Below are positions 9,351-17,965 of a stretch of 36,057 nucleotides of DNA, in pieces. The translations under genes and the position numbers were made by a program. Numbering within the stretch: position 1 is the stretch's first letter; every line of letters starts with the position of its first letter. Location of the stretch: NCBI GenBank assembly GCA_012033105.1, contig JAAUPN010000011.1:1-36057 (forward strand), read 5' to 3'. The notes under the pieces were generated by a model. It was not told the origin of the DNA. It was given only the letters and a program-made list of their open reading frames with translations, and did not search any database. The stretch comes from Coleofasciculaceae cyanobacterium RL_1_1 (GTDB lineage Bacteria > Cyanobacteriota > Cyanobacteriia > Cyanobacteriales > Geitlerinemataceae).

Positions 9351-10163
9351 CTAACCCTGACCCAGTTCACGCGATCGCGCCGTTGCGGCCTGCACGGCGG
9401 AAATTAACGCCGATCGTAAGCCTGCCGCTTCCAAGGTGGCGATCCCGGCGATCGTCGTGCCACCCGGACTGGTGACGCGATCCTTCAGTTCGGCGGGATG
9501 GATGCCCGTTTCTGCCAAAAGCTGACCCGTACCAAACACCGTTTGCACGGCGAGCTTGGCCGCGATCGGCCGCGCCAAGCCCACCGCCACGCCGCCATCG
9601 GTCAAGGCTTCGACGATCAACGCCACGTAACCCGGCCCTGACCCGGACAGCCCCGTCACCGCATCAAGCTGCGGTTCTGACACTTCGACCACTTCGCCGA
9701 CCGCACCAAGGAGACGCCGCGCCACCTCGCGATCAGCTATCCGTACCCGCGATCCCCAGGCCAGCGCCGAGATCCCCGCTCCCACAGTCGCCGGAGTGTT
9801 CGGCATCACCCGGATCACAGCGCGATCGGGAAACGCCGCTTCCAGTGTCGCCAGGGGAGTTCCGGCCAAAATCGAGACGATCGCCTGTCCGTTCTCCGGG
9901 ATCGCCACCCCTTCTAAATCGGCACTGACCAGGGGCAACATCTGCGGCTTAATGGCCAATAAAACCACCGTCGCCATACTCACGATCATCGCGTTATTTG
10001 TCGTCACCGCGACCCCGTAGCGATCGCGCCAAAGCGCCTGACGGTCAGTGTTCGGCTCCGACACCAGCACCTCCTCCGGTTGGTAAATTCCCAACTTCAG
10101 CAAGCGTGAGGCGATCGCCTCCGCCATCATGCCGCCGCCAATAATCCCTAATTTCACAGTCAC
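9351..10163 (-). CDS. proC: Pyrroline-5-carboxylate reductase
   Basis: ProC reduces pyrroline-5-carboxylate to proline with NAD(P)H. The N-terminal Rossmann motif LGIIGGGMMAEAI is at residues 5-17, RVMPNTPA near 138, and the C-terminal dimerisation domain carries AVTGLSGSGPGYVAL and RVTSPGGTTIAGI, both diagnostic. The length, 270 residues, is typical. The start is a GTG at 10163 with AAAGGGG a few bases upstream; a second GTG two codons later is equally possible. Downstream on the same strand, 266 gene-free bases separate its end from nothing on that strand, since glmS lies upstream in the window order on the same strand but starts at 9084. A strong bidirectional hairpin (10284-10322) isolates it from sepF. 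Confidence 0.96.
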   Translation of the reverse strand: MTVKLGIIGGGMMAEAIASRLLKLGIYQPEEVLVSEPNTDRQALWRDRYGVAVTTNNAMIVSMATVVLLAIKPQMLPLVSADLEGVAIPENGQAIVSILAGTPLATLEAAFPDRAVIRVMPNTPATVGAGISALAWGSRVRIADREVARRLLGAVGEVVEVSEPQLDAVTGLSGSGPGYVALIVEALTDGGVAVGLARPIAAKLAVQTVFGTGQLLAETGIHPAELKDRVTSPGGTTIAGIATLEAAGLRSALISAVQAATARSRELGQG

Positions 10164-10283
10164 GTTAACCCCTTTCTAGGCACTCGCTCAACTCTAGAAT
10201 TTTAGAGGGTGTGGTTTCAGTTTGAGTTGATTAAGGCGTCCGGTGTCCGTGCCAAACTCGATCGAAAAGACATCGATAGGTCA

Positions 10284-10322
10284 TAAAAAAAGAGCGATCG
10301 CGGGTGGAGTCGCTCCTTTTTT
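10284..10322. terminator. Rho-independent terminator, usable on both strands
   Basis: The arms GAGCGA (10292-10297) and TCGCTC (10310-10315) are flanked by a run of A on one side and of T on the other, so each strand gives a stem followed by a U tract. It lies downstream of sepF and upstream of proC, both on the minus strand, and probably ends the sepF transcript. Confidence 0.75.
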
Positions 10323-10417
10323 AACTTGGGTGGAATGGGCAAGACCCCTCACAACGAATACAGATTTGCTGACTCGCTGATTGAACGGGGTGGATGATGC
10401 CGACTGGTGCGTTTGGT

Positions 10418-11044
10418 TTAGGATTGAGCCGTGCGGAAATCGGTAGTCCAGCTTGACGGCGGTGTACCGTTTGAGACTTGGGGCGCACGTGCCGCCATGC
10501 CCGGCGCAACTTCATGCACAACCCCCGCTTGGGTGCTGACCTGTACACAATTTGGCGTGAATAGGAAAATACTTTCACCAATGCGCTCTTGGTGACCATC
10601 CAGGGCATAGGTTCCGCCCGCAATAAAGTCCACCGCGCGTTGTGCCTGATCCGGGTCCATGATCGTTAGATTCAGCACCACAGATTTACGCTCACGCAGG
10701 GCTTGAATCGCCTGGGGCATCTCCTCAAATGTGCGCGGTTCCATCACCACCACTTCCGAAGCATTACCGACACCCGGTAATCCAATTACGTTGCTCGATT
10801 GTGTCATGGGGGAAACGGAATTCATGGGGTTGGGGTTGGAAAGATTGGAACTTAAATCGGTGGAGCTAAATGAGCTCAGAGCGGTCGCTGTACTGGAGCC
10901 CACCGGAGCAGTTGCGGGCATTCCTGCCGCTTGAGGATAGAGGTTGGTGTAGGTGCTACCGTCCGTTTCGTCGTATTCGTAGTCGTAATCGACCGGTTCG
11001 TTTAATCCGACGAAGTCACGCAGTTTAGAGAAAATATTGCTCAT
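10418..11044 (-). CDS. sepF: Cell division protein SepF (Ylmf/Cdv2)
   Basis: SepF binds the C-terminal tail of FtsZ and anchors and bundles the Z-ring at the membrane; in cyanobacteria it (Cdv2) supports septum formation in place of FtsA. The N terminus [14 protein letters not shown] is the short amphipathic membrane anchor. A flexible, Ser/Pro/Asn-rich linker runs from about 20 to 95. The globular SepF domain (about 96-180) shows [19 protein letters not shown], then [19 protein letters not shown], then GESIFLFTP, in the expected order. The length of 208 residues suits cyanobacterial members. The gene stands alone here with a terminator behind it. It is often close to proC in cyanobacteria, as in this window. 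Confidence 0.96.
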   Translation of the reverse strand: MSNIFSKLRDFVGLNEPVDYDYEYDETDGSTYTNLYPQAAGMPATAPVGSSTATALSSFSSTDLSSNLSNPNPMNSVSPMTQSSNVIGLPGVGNASEVVVMEPRTFEEMPQAIQALRERKSVVLNLTIMDPDQAQRAVDFIAGGTYALDGHQERIGESIFLFTPNCVQVSTQAGVVHEVAPGMAARAPQVSNGTPPSSWTTDFRTAQS

Positions 11045-11496
11045 GTCTATAATTGCTGGAATATCGCCCCGATCGTAAGAGTCGCTCTACTGAGCAAGAT
11101 GCATAGTGTCAAACTGTTAATAACTTAAAAAACTAGCAGTGTAAACAGCACGTCTATCCGACGAGTAGGCATTGAACGTTCTGGGAACTGTATAGAAAAT
11201 CAAGCATTTGCACCTTGGAGCGAGGCTCGACTCGGATGAATCTTTGCGCTCAATCCGCTCGCGTCTGACCAATACTTAAGTGGGTTCAATATAGCATCTT
11301 CATGATTTGACCTTCCTGAATGAATCGCAATTCAATGGGCAATCCAACCACATCGAGAAGTACACCTGGAAATGATGGGCTTGGGCGGTAAATCGTGGGT
11401 TTAATTTGCCCTGCGATCGCAGTTATCGGGCGGGAATGCGAGAATGGAATGTATCACGCGCTACATTCCATTGCGACCCTTGGGTCGGGCGGTTCT
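11045..11496. other. Divergent intergenic region between sepF and the LOG gene
   Basis: These 452 bases separate two divergent genes and must hold both promoters. I see no clear consensus promoter, RNA gene or strong hairpin. The frame of the LOG gene is open back to a GTG-region start at 11395, but that part has no family similarity. Confidence 0.5.
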
Positions 11497-12591
11497 ATGA
11501 ACGATATGCACAACGATTCTGTCTATTATCCGAAGCGTTTGCCAGTCAAATTGGATGCTACGGTTCAAAAAACTCTCGAGTCACTGCCGGATCATGAGCA
11601 TCGTAAATGGATCGAACGATCGCTACAAGCCGTTTGCACGATGGCCGATCGCGATGTCGATCGCCTCGACTGGAAAATCCTGAGTAAAGCGATCCAGGAT
11701 ATTACCCGTGCGATGGACACGTTTCGCCCCTATCGCTACGTGCGGAAAGTGGCGGTTTTTGGGTCGGCTCGCACCTCGGCTACGACGCCGGAATATTATC
11801 TCGCGCAGGCATTTGCGGCTCAGATGGCGGATGATGGCTTTATGGTGATCACAGGTGCGGGTGGTGGCATCATGGCCGCTGCTAATCAGGGGGCGGGGGC
11901 AACGCGATCGTTTGGCCTGAATATTGATCTCCCCTTCGAGCAAACGGCAAATCCCTACATTGCTAATGATGCGAAAGAAATTGCGTTTAAGTATTTCTTT
12001 ACACGCAAGCTGTTTTTCCTGCGAGAAAGTGACGCGATCGCGCTCTTTCCGGGCGGCTTTGGCACGATGGATGAAGCCTTCGAGACGATCACACTGCTGC
12101 AAACGGGTAAGTTTGGCCCCGCTCCGTTGGTGCTGGTGCAGCCGCCGGGAAATCGCTATTGGAATGAGTGGGAAGAGTATGTACGCGGCCAAATTTTGGC
12201 GCAAGGGCTGATTTCTAAGGATGATTTGAGCTTGTATACGATCGTGGAGGATGCCGAGGCGGCAGCCGCAATCGTGCGTAATTTTTATCGTTTCTACCAT
12301 TCGTCGCGTTTTGTCGGCGATCGGCTGGTGCTGCGTCTGAAGGGCGAATTAAGCGATGCGGCGATCGCGACGCTCAATGCCGAATTTAGCGACATTCTCG
12401 TCTCGGGGGCGATCGAAAAAACGGCGGCACTGCCCGACGAAGCCGGTGATGAAACCGAGCGCCTTCCCCGTCTGATGCTGCACTTCAACCGCAGCAATTA
12501 CGGTCGCCTGCATCAACTTATTCGTCTGATCAATCAACTTGGTCACTGCGATTCCCTCAGCAGTTGTGCCGTGCGTCAGAGCCAAGACTAA
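11497..12591 (+). CDS. LOG-family protein (lysine-decarboxylase-like Rossmann fold)
   Basis: A protein of about 364 residues. The central Rossmann-like domain carries the family hallmarks: VAVFGSART at the first strand, ITGAGGGIMAAANQGA, then the PGGFGTMDE motif followed by an acidic helix (AFETITLLQTGK). These residues form the nucleotide-monophosphate site of LOG-type phosphoribohydrolases, which release a base from a nucleoside monophosphate; here this activity is inferred from family. It has a helical N-terminal extension of about 85 residues and a C-terminal extension of about 100, so it is longer than the minimal 190-residue LOG proteins and resembles the larger bacterial forms. I chose the ATG at 11497; an earlier start at 11395 would add 34 residues of unsupported sequence. 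Confidence 0.88.
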   Translation: MNDMHNDSVYYPKRLPVKLDATVQKTLESLPDHEHRKWIERSLQAVCTMADRDVDRLDWKILSKAIQDITRAMDTFRPYRYVRKVAVFGSARTSATTPEYYLAQAFAAQMADDGFMVITGAGGGIMAAANQGAGATRSFGLNIDLPFEQTANPYIANDAKEIAFKYFFTRKLFFLRESDAIALFPGGFGTMDEAFETITLLQTGKFGPAPLVLVQPPGNRYWNEWEEYVRGQILAQGLISKDDLSLYTIVEDAEAAAAIVRNFYRFYHSSRFVGDRLVLRLKGELSDAAIATLNAEFSDILVSGAIEKTAALPDEAGDETERLPRLMLHFNRSNYGRLHQLIRLINQLGHCDSLSSCAVRQSQD

Positions 12592-12776
12592 GTCTGACCG
12601 CAGATTTACAGCCCGGCCTATGCCCTTAGACTTCCGTAACGTTCTACGTTAAGAATGTCATCATTCATTGACGCATGAATTCAAAGTGGTAACGATGTAT
12701 ACAAGAGTTTCGCTCAAGGTTGACCATTACGGTTGCGAGCGATCGCTCCACTCCATCGCCTCACGAGGTCAAAATC

Positions 12777-13055
12777 ATGGCTACCATCGTCGCTGAATCA
12801 CTGATCGCCGAACCCCAGGTGAATCCCGCTGCTTTCAGTGGTCATTGCTCCCTGATGCCGTCTCGATCGGATCTCGCCGCAGATCTCTGGGTGCGGTTAC
12901 AGGTGCTGCCCCATCCGTTCAGTGGTAATTACGCGCTGTTAATGGGACAAATTGCGCCCGAGGCATGGTCGGTATGGATTCCCAATTATGGTGAGGCGAC
13001 CGTGTGCGTGGATGCCTTGGGTGAAGTGTGTTCACCGAGTCAAATCTGCGGTTAG
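12777..13055 (+). CDS. Small protein of unknown function
   Basis: A 92-residue open frame starting at ATG 12777, with GAGG about eight bases upstream (cacgaggtcaaaatc). A longer start at 12720 is possible but has no ribosome-binding site. The protein is soluble-looking, with no signal or membrane segment. The middle reads LAADLWVRLQVLPHPFSGNY, and there are four Trp/Phe-rich positions and three Cys (CSLMPS, TVCVDALGEVC). Codon use and CGATCG content match the surrounding genes, which supports real coding. I do not recognise the family. It follows the LOG gene by 185 bases on the same strand and ends 37 bases before a perfect palindrome that may act as its transcript end. Confidence 0.6.
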   Translation: MATIVAESLIAEPQVNPAAFSGHCSLMPSRSDLAADLWVRLQVLPHPFSGNYALLMGQIAPEAWSVWIPNYGEATVCVDALGEVCSPSQICG

Positions 13056-13092
13056 TCCGTCCCCGTCAAGCACGAATTTAGAAACGAATTTA

Positions 13093-13127
13093 GACCCGTA
13101 GGGTGGGCAATGCCCACCCTACGGGTC
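13093..13127. repeat. Perfect 17-bp palindrome (GTAGGGTGGGCA type)
   Basis: The arms GACCCGTAGGGTGGGCA and TGCCCACCCTACGGGTC are exact reverse complements around one central base. It sits in the 80-base gap between two convergent genes. No T tract follows, so termination would be by a different mechanism or incidental. The GTAGGGTGGGCA half-site is a dispersed repeat seen in many cyanobacteria; a weaker partial copy is near 29606-29633. Confidence 0.8.
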
Positions 13128-13135
13128 TGTAAGTC

Positions 13136-15033
13136 TTAGAACATACGACCTTCGTTGAAACCGTATTCGATGTAGTGTGCGATCGGTGTAAATTCACCCT
13201 TCAACACCGCAACCTGAACATCTGAATTTAGCGCCAGATATCCTTGCGAGCTAAAGGTTGAATTCGGTTCGCGTCCTTCAAATTGACCGTGGAGGACAAA
13301 GTGAGCGATCGCACCGCCGTTAAAGCCGATCGTGTCGGGATATGTGGCGGTGTAAATCCGTCATCGAAAACGGCGTTCAGTGCCTCATCGAATTGACGTA
13401 AGACACGCTCGTTTTTCTCGGTTTTAAAGTCAACGCCGCTGATATCGATCGGTGGTAGAGCCGATGGGTTCGGGTTCGGGTTCGGGTTCGGTGTCAAGTT
13501 CGGGGTCGAGTCCGCAGCGTCAACGATCGCGAATACGGTCGTGTCGCCGCTGACCTCACTGGCGACGGCGAGCAGTGATTGTCCGGTGGGACTATCGATC
13601 GCCTCGATAAATTTCAGCCCTTCCGGACCCAGACCGACGGCGCTGGCTTTGGCGGCATCGTCTTCGAGATCGAGGCTAAAGTCGCGATTGTTGGCATAGG
13701 TGACGTACTCCGGCGCGGTGGGGTTACTGATGTCGTAAACCACAATGCCGCCGACCCGTTCTAGACCAATAAACGCATAGGGTTTACCGTTGATTTCGCC
13801 GATCGTCAGAGCTTCCGGTTCGGGGCCTTTGTCGTCGCTGCGATCGTCAAAGGAGCCGTTTTCGTCGTTGGTGGAGTTGAACTGATCCGGCAGTTGCGCG
13901 GCGATCAGTTTTTCGATCGCGTCGCCACTGTCAAACACGAGACTACCGTTGCTATCCCAAATCGAAAACGATCGAGCGCCGTAGGCAAACAGGCGATCGT
14001 AGTCACCATCCCCGTCATCGTCGCCCAAGGTTGTCGTCGTATTGAGACGACCCAGAACGGCATTATCCTGAAGTTCCGCCGCGTTGGGAAACGCCGTCGG
14101 GTCGAGGGTGAGATCGGCGATCCGCGCTTCTTCGCTGAAGCCGTCATAGTCGCGACTGTCGCCTTCGTTCGCGGTGACGTAGTAGGTTTGCCCGTTTACC
14201 GTATAGCTATCCATGCTATCGGGCTGATACATCCCCAATACCGGATAATTCTGGAAATTAATCCCGTCATCGCGGTTGCTCGCATCAAGCTGATTTCCGG
14301 CTTGGCTGTGATCCTTGAAACCCAGGGGAATCACATCCAGAATCGCCGCATTGGTCACATCGACCACGGCGAAGGCATTATTTTCTTGCAACGCCACAAA
14401 CGCACGGCGACCATCTGCGGAGACGGCGATATATTCCGGCTCAAAATCCTGGGCGGCATTAGCTCCCGCGCCGAAAATCCGCACACCCGCAGCCCGCAGC
14501 TCCGCTTCACGACCGACAAAGGCATCAAATCCAGCCGTTTGCACGCTCGCGTTTGCGACACCGCCGGATAGGTCGATCACGCTGACCGACCCAACGGGAT
14601 CATTGGTGTAATCGGCGTTTGGCTCGCCCTCATTGGCGACCAGCACTTTCGTGCCGTCGGGCGTGAAGGTGAGCATATCGGGCAATGCGCCGACGGTGAC
14701 ACTGTTGAGCAAGTTACCGTCTGTATCGAAAAAGGCCACAGCACCGGGCGCTTGCTTATCGTTGTTTTCAACCGCCACGGCAACAATACCGTTATTCACA
14801 TCAACGCTATTGGCAACCCCACCTAAGGCTGTTGCATCGATCGAAAACGCCAAGATCGGATCGACCGAACCATCGCGTTTTAAACCACTGACGTCCAAAA
14901 CATCGATCGTCGCGCTTCGGGCGTTCACCACAAACAGACGTTTCGTGGCTGCATCGTAGGACACGATCTCAGCAGCACTTTCGTCGAAGACTCCAGTTTT
15001 ATACGTGCCGATCGGCTTCAGTTGTATCGCCAT
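13136..15033 (-). CDS. Choice-of-anchor-I family beta-propeller protein with C-terminal NPDV-like module, one frameshift
   Basis: A large, acidic, probably secreted protein. Residues 1-505 form the choice-of-anchor I domain, a beta-propeller seen in alkaline-phosphatase-like surface proteins. Recognisable blocks are FTPDGTKVLVANEGEPN, QDFEPEYIAVSADGRRAFVA, ANEGDSRDYDGFSEEARI, GARSFSIWD and GPEPEALTIGEINGKPYAFI. A PNPNPNPN linker follows, coded by a TTCGGG tandem repeat near 13466-13498. The first frame then loses similarity after VFDDGFTPP. One missing base in 13341-13355 restores YPDTIGFNGGAIAHFVLHGQ and then YLALNSDVQVAVLKGEFTPI with HYIEYGFNEGRMF, ending at 13136. That end is the repeat type (xLxxNxDV..AV..G....HY..YG..EGR) common at the C terminus of secreted cyanobacterial proteins. 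No classical N-terminal signal peptide is visible, so export through a C-terminal signal is plausible. Confidence 0.85.
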
Positions 15034-15236
15034 GCTCTGCGGGTTCCCCAGAAAAAATCTCTGCGGCTTCTCGTGAATTGGCCTGCGGCACTCTTAAACG
15101 TCCGAGGTCAGTTCGCAAGAAGCCGCCTAGAGATTCCCACAGCACAATTAAGCCGCCGCGATCGTTAGGTTAACAGCTCGGAGTCGCAGCATTAAATCTG
15201 GGTTATCGAGCTTGACGGTGCGCTGGAATGGGGCTT

Positions 15237-16746
15237 TTAGCTCATCCGATAGCCGAACTTCGTCGGATCGACTTCGGACAAATCAATGTCATTGAGACCA
15301 TATTCCGCCCAACAGCTGGGTCACCGTCGCCGCCACCTCGGGATCGGACTCTAGTGGTTCACCCCACTCGTGATCGGTCTCCGGCGGCATTTTTGTCGTC
15401 GCGTCGATGCCCATGCGTCCGCCGAGTCCAATTTTCTCGCTGGCAAAATCGAGCGTATCGAACGGCGTATTCGGCAAAATAAACACGTCACGCACCGGAT
15501 CGACCTTCGAGGAAATCGCCCAGACCACCTGACGCGGATCGCGCACGTCGATCGACTTATCCACCACGATCACAAACTTGGTGTAGGTAAACTGCGGTAA
15601 GGCGCTCCAAAAGGCCAACGCCGCCCGCCGTGCCTGACCGGGATAGGCTTTATCGATCGAAATAATCGCCGCCTTGTAACTCAGGGCATCCATCGGCAGG
15701 AAGAAATCGACGATTTCGCTCACCTGCTGACGCAAAATTGGCGTGTAGACGCGGTTAAGCGCGATCGCCATCATCGCCTCTTCCTTCGGTGGACGACCGC
15801 TAAACGTTGTTAGATAAATCGGATTTTTACGATGGGTCATGCAGTGGAAGCGCACGAGCGGCGAATCCTCCACGCCGCCGTAATACCCCATGTGATCACC
15901 GCAAGGGCCATCGGGCAGCATTTCCCCCGGCGTAATCGTCCCTTCGAGAATAATCTCAGCCCGTGCCGGAACTTCCAGATCGACGGTTTTACATTTCGCC
16001 AGATGCACCCCCTCGCCGCCGTACAGCCCCGCAAACAGCCACTCCGACAGCTCCACCGGGATCGGTGTCGCCGCCGCCATCAGCAGCAGCGGATCAATGC
16101 CCAGGGCGATCGCCACCTCCAGCTTTTGCCCACGTTCCGCCGCTTTACGCAAATGCCGTGCCCCGCCCCGCACCGACAGCCAATGCACCGTCATCGTCTT
16201 GTCCGACTGCAATTGCAACCGGTAGACCCCCACATTTGGCGTCCCCGTTTCACAATCCTTCGTGATCACCAGCCCCAGCGTGATCACCTTGCCCGCATCG
16301 CCGGGATAGGGGCGAATCATCGGAATATCGTTGAGGTTGAGGTCGTCGCCTTGGATCACAACCTGGTGACAGGGCGGCAAAAAGTCGCGCAGCGGCTTGG
16401 CTTTGACCACATCAAACAACACCTTGCCAAAATCGATCGCCTGGGAAATTTTCTTCGGCGGTTTCGGCTGCTGCAACATCCCCAGCTTTTTGCCCAGCTC
16501 TTCCAGCTCCTCGGGCTTCTCCATATTCATCGCCCAGCAAATCCGCTCTTCCGTCCCCAGCAAATTCACCGCGACGGGAAACTTCGCCCCCTTCACATTC
16601 TCAAACAGCAAACCGGGGCCGCCGACTTGCAGCATTCGATTGGAGATTTCAGCAATCTCCAAATCCGAATCTACCGGCGCGGTAATGCGCCGAAGTTGGC
16701 CGCGCTCTTCAAGAAGTTGAATAAATCCCCGCAGGTCTCTAGGCAT
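15237..16746 (-). CDS. ubiD: UbiD-family decarboxylase (4-hydroxy-3-polyprenylbenzoate decarboxylase type), frameshift at the 3' end
   Basis: UbiD enzymes remove a carboxyl group using prenylated FMN made by UbiX; in cyanobacteria the likely substrate is the prenylated benzoate precursor of plastoquinone. MPRDLRGFIQLLEERGQLRR opens the N-terminal domain. The middle carries GVYRLQ, VHWLSVRGGARHL and GPCGDHMGYYGG, and the C-terminal part GLGGRMGIDATTK, followed by DHEWGEP. All are family landmarks around the cofactor site. The first frame ends at 15289 (LLGGIWSQ). A one-base change near 15304 instead gives YGLNDIDLSEVDPTKFGYRM with a stop at 15237, the usual ending of the cyanobacterial enzyme. 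I therefore extend the gene. It is followed on the same strand by the anchor-I gene, over 200 bases away. Confidence 0.93.
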
Positions 16747-16865
16747 ATCGGATGCTGCTTTACGTTTTGTTACACAGCCTTCATTATGACGCGCGATCAG
16801 CCTGCCCCAACCACCGAAACCTCAGTTTGCTGCAATTTCAGTCAAGTTCACCCCCGATCGGCTCC

Positions 16866-17851
16866 CTAACGGCTGACGGTTAAACCCCGATCGCGCAACT
16901 GCTTGAGGAAAAAATCCTCCAAACTCGGACGTGCCGATCGCAGATTTAGCACCGTTCCGCCTGCCGTGTCGATCGTTGCGATCGCCTCAGAGATACCGCC
17001 ATTGAGCGTTCCTTGCCAGGTCTCGCCGCTCGCATCCAAACCGCTCACCACCATCCGCAAGGCTGCCATCTCACCGCCCCGACCGCTCACCCGGTAGCCC
17101 TCCGATCCTCCCAACAGCTCATCGAGCGTTCCGGTACACAACAGCTCGCCCTGTGCCAAAATCGCCACGCGATCGCAATCGCCTCCACATCGTTCAAGAT
17201 GTGGCTATTAAAAAAAATTGTTTTGCCCTGAGCCTTCAGCGCCAGAATGATTTCGCGCATTTGGTAGCGCCCCAAGGGATCAAGCCCCGACATCGGCTCA
17301 TCGAGAAAAATCACCTCCGGGTTGCCGATCAGCGCCTGCGCCATCCCCACCCGTTGCAGCATCCCCTTGGAATATTGCCGCATTTGCTTGCCCTTCGCGC
17401 TCTTGACCGACAGCCCGACCCATTCCAGTAATTGCAGGATGCGCTGCGATCGCTGCGATCGGGGAATCTCGAACAACTGCGCCATCAATCCGAGAAATTC
17501 CCAACCCGTCAAATAATCGTAAAAATACGGATTTTCCGGCAAATAGCCCACCTGTTGCCGCACGCCTTGATCGCCAATCGATCGACCCAAAATCGTGGCG
17601 CGTCCCGATGTCGGTTGGACTAGCCCCAATAATATTTTTAACAGCGTCGTCTTACCCGCTCCATTCGGCCCCAGCAAACCAAAGGTCTCGCCCGCCGGAA
17701 CCGCGATCGAGCAATCCTTGAGCGATTCCACTTTGCGGTTTAGCCAAAAACCGGTGCGATAGGTTTTGTTTAAGCGATCAGCCCAAACCGCGATCGAAGT
17801 TGACTCCGTGGAGCCGGAAGCAATGGCCGGATTGACGTGGGAATCACTCAT
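16866..17851 (-). CDS. ABC transporter ATP-binding protein (ABC-2 type), one frameshift
   Basis: The ATPase of an ABC exporter, acting on the cytoplasmic face of the membrane. Walker A GPNGAGKTT is at residues 61-69, the signature YSKGMLQRV at 160-168, Walker B VIFLDEP at 180-186 and the switch histidine in FNSHIL at 217. The lack of a membrane domain and the GYLPENPYFYDYLTG block place it with ABC-2/DrrA-like exporters. The frame breaks after DVEAI near base 17176. The other frame continues with DRVAILAQGELLCTGTLDEL and ends in LEDFFLKQLRDRG at 16866, the usual C terminus. A single missing base inside the GCGATTGCGATCGC stretch explains it. No permease gene is adjacent, so the partner must be encoded elsewhere; the substrate is unknown. 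Confidence 0.92.
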
Positions 17852-17874
17852 GGTTTCGTCCGACTAAACATCAA

Positions 17875-17905
17875 GAGCAGCAGAATCATTAAAACTCTGC
17901 TGCTC
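17875..17905. terminator. Hairpin between the M23 peptidase gene and the ABC ATPase gene
   Basis: GAGCAGCAGA (17875-17884) and TCTGCTGCTC (17896-17905) form a perfect 10-bp stem with an 11-base loop. It lies 60 bases past the end of the M23 gene on the minus strand. The following T content is weak, so it may be an attenuator or an mRNA-stabilising hairpin. Confidence 0.5.
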
Positions 17906-17965
17906 CCAGGCTCGACGATTTAACTAGAGATTCTGCCTAGAATCTGCGAACCAGATTGAGTGCAT

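Noticed and set aside
11623-12300. 225-codon frame on the minus strand
   Set aside because: It is antisense to the LOG-family gene, which carries the PGGFGTMDE motif; the antisense product is basic and featureless.
13894-14571. 225-codon open frame on the plus strand
   Set aside because: It is antisense to the anchor-I gene, has no family features, and its composition mirrors the real gene.
15832-16869. 345-codon open frame on the plus strand
   Set aside because: It lies entirely antisense to ubiD and beyond, with a His/Arg/Pro-rich composition typical of a shadow frame in GC-rich DNA; ubiD has strong family motifs.
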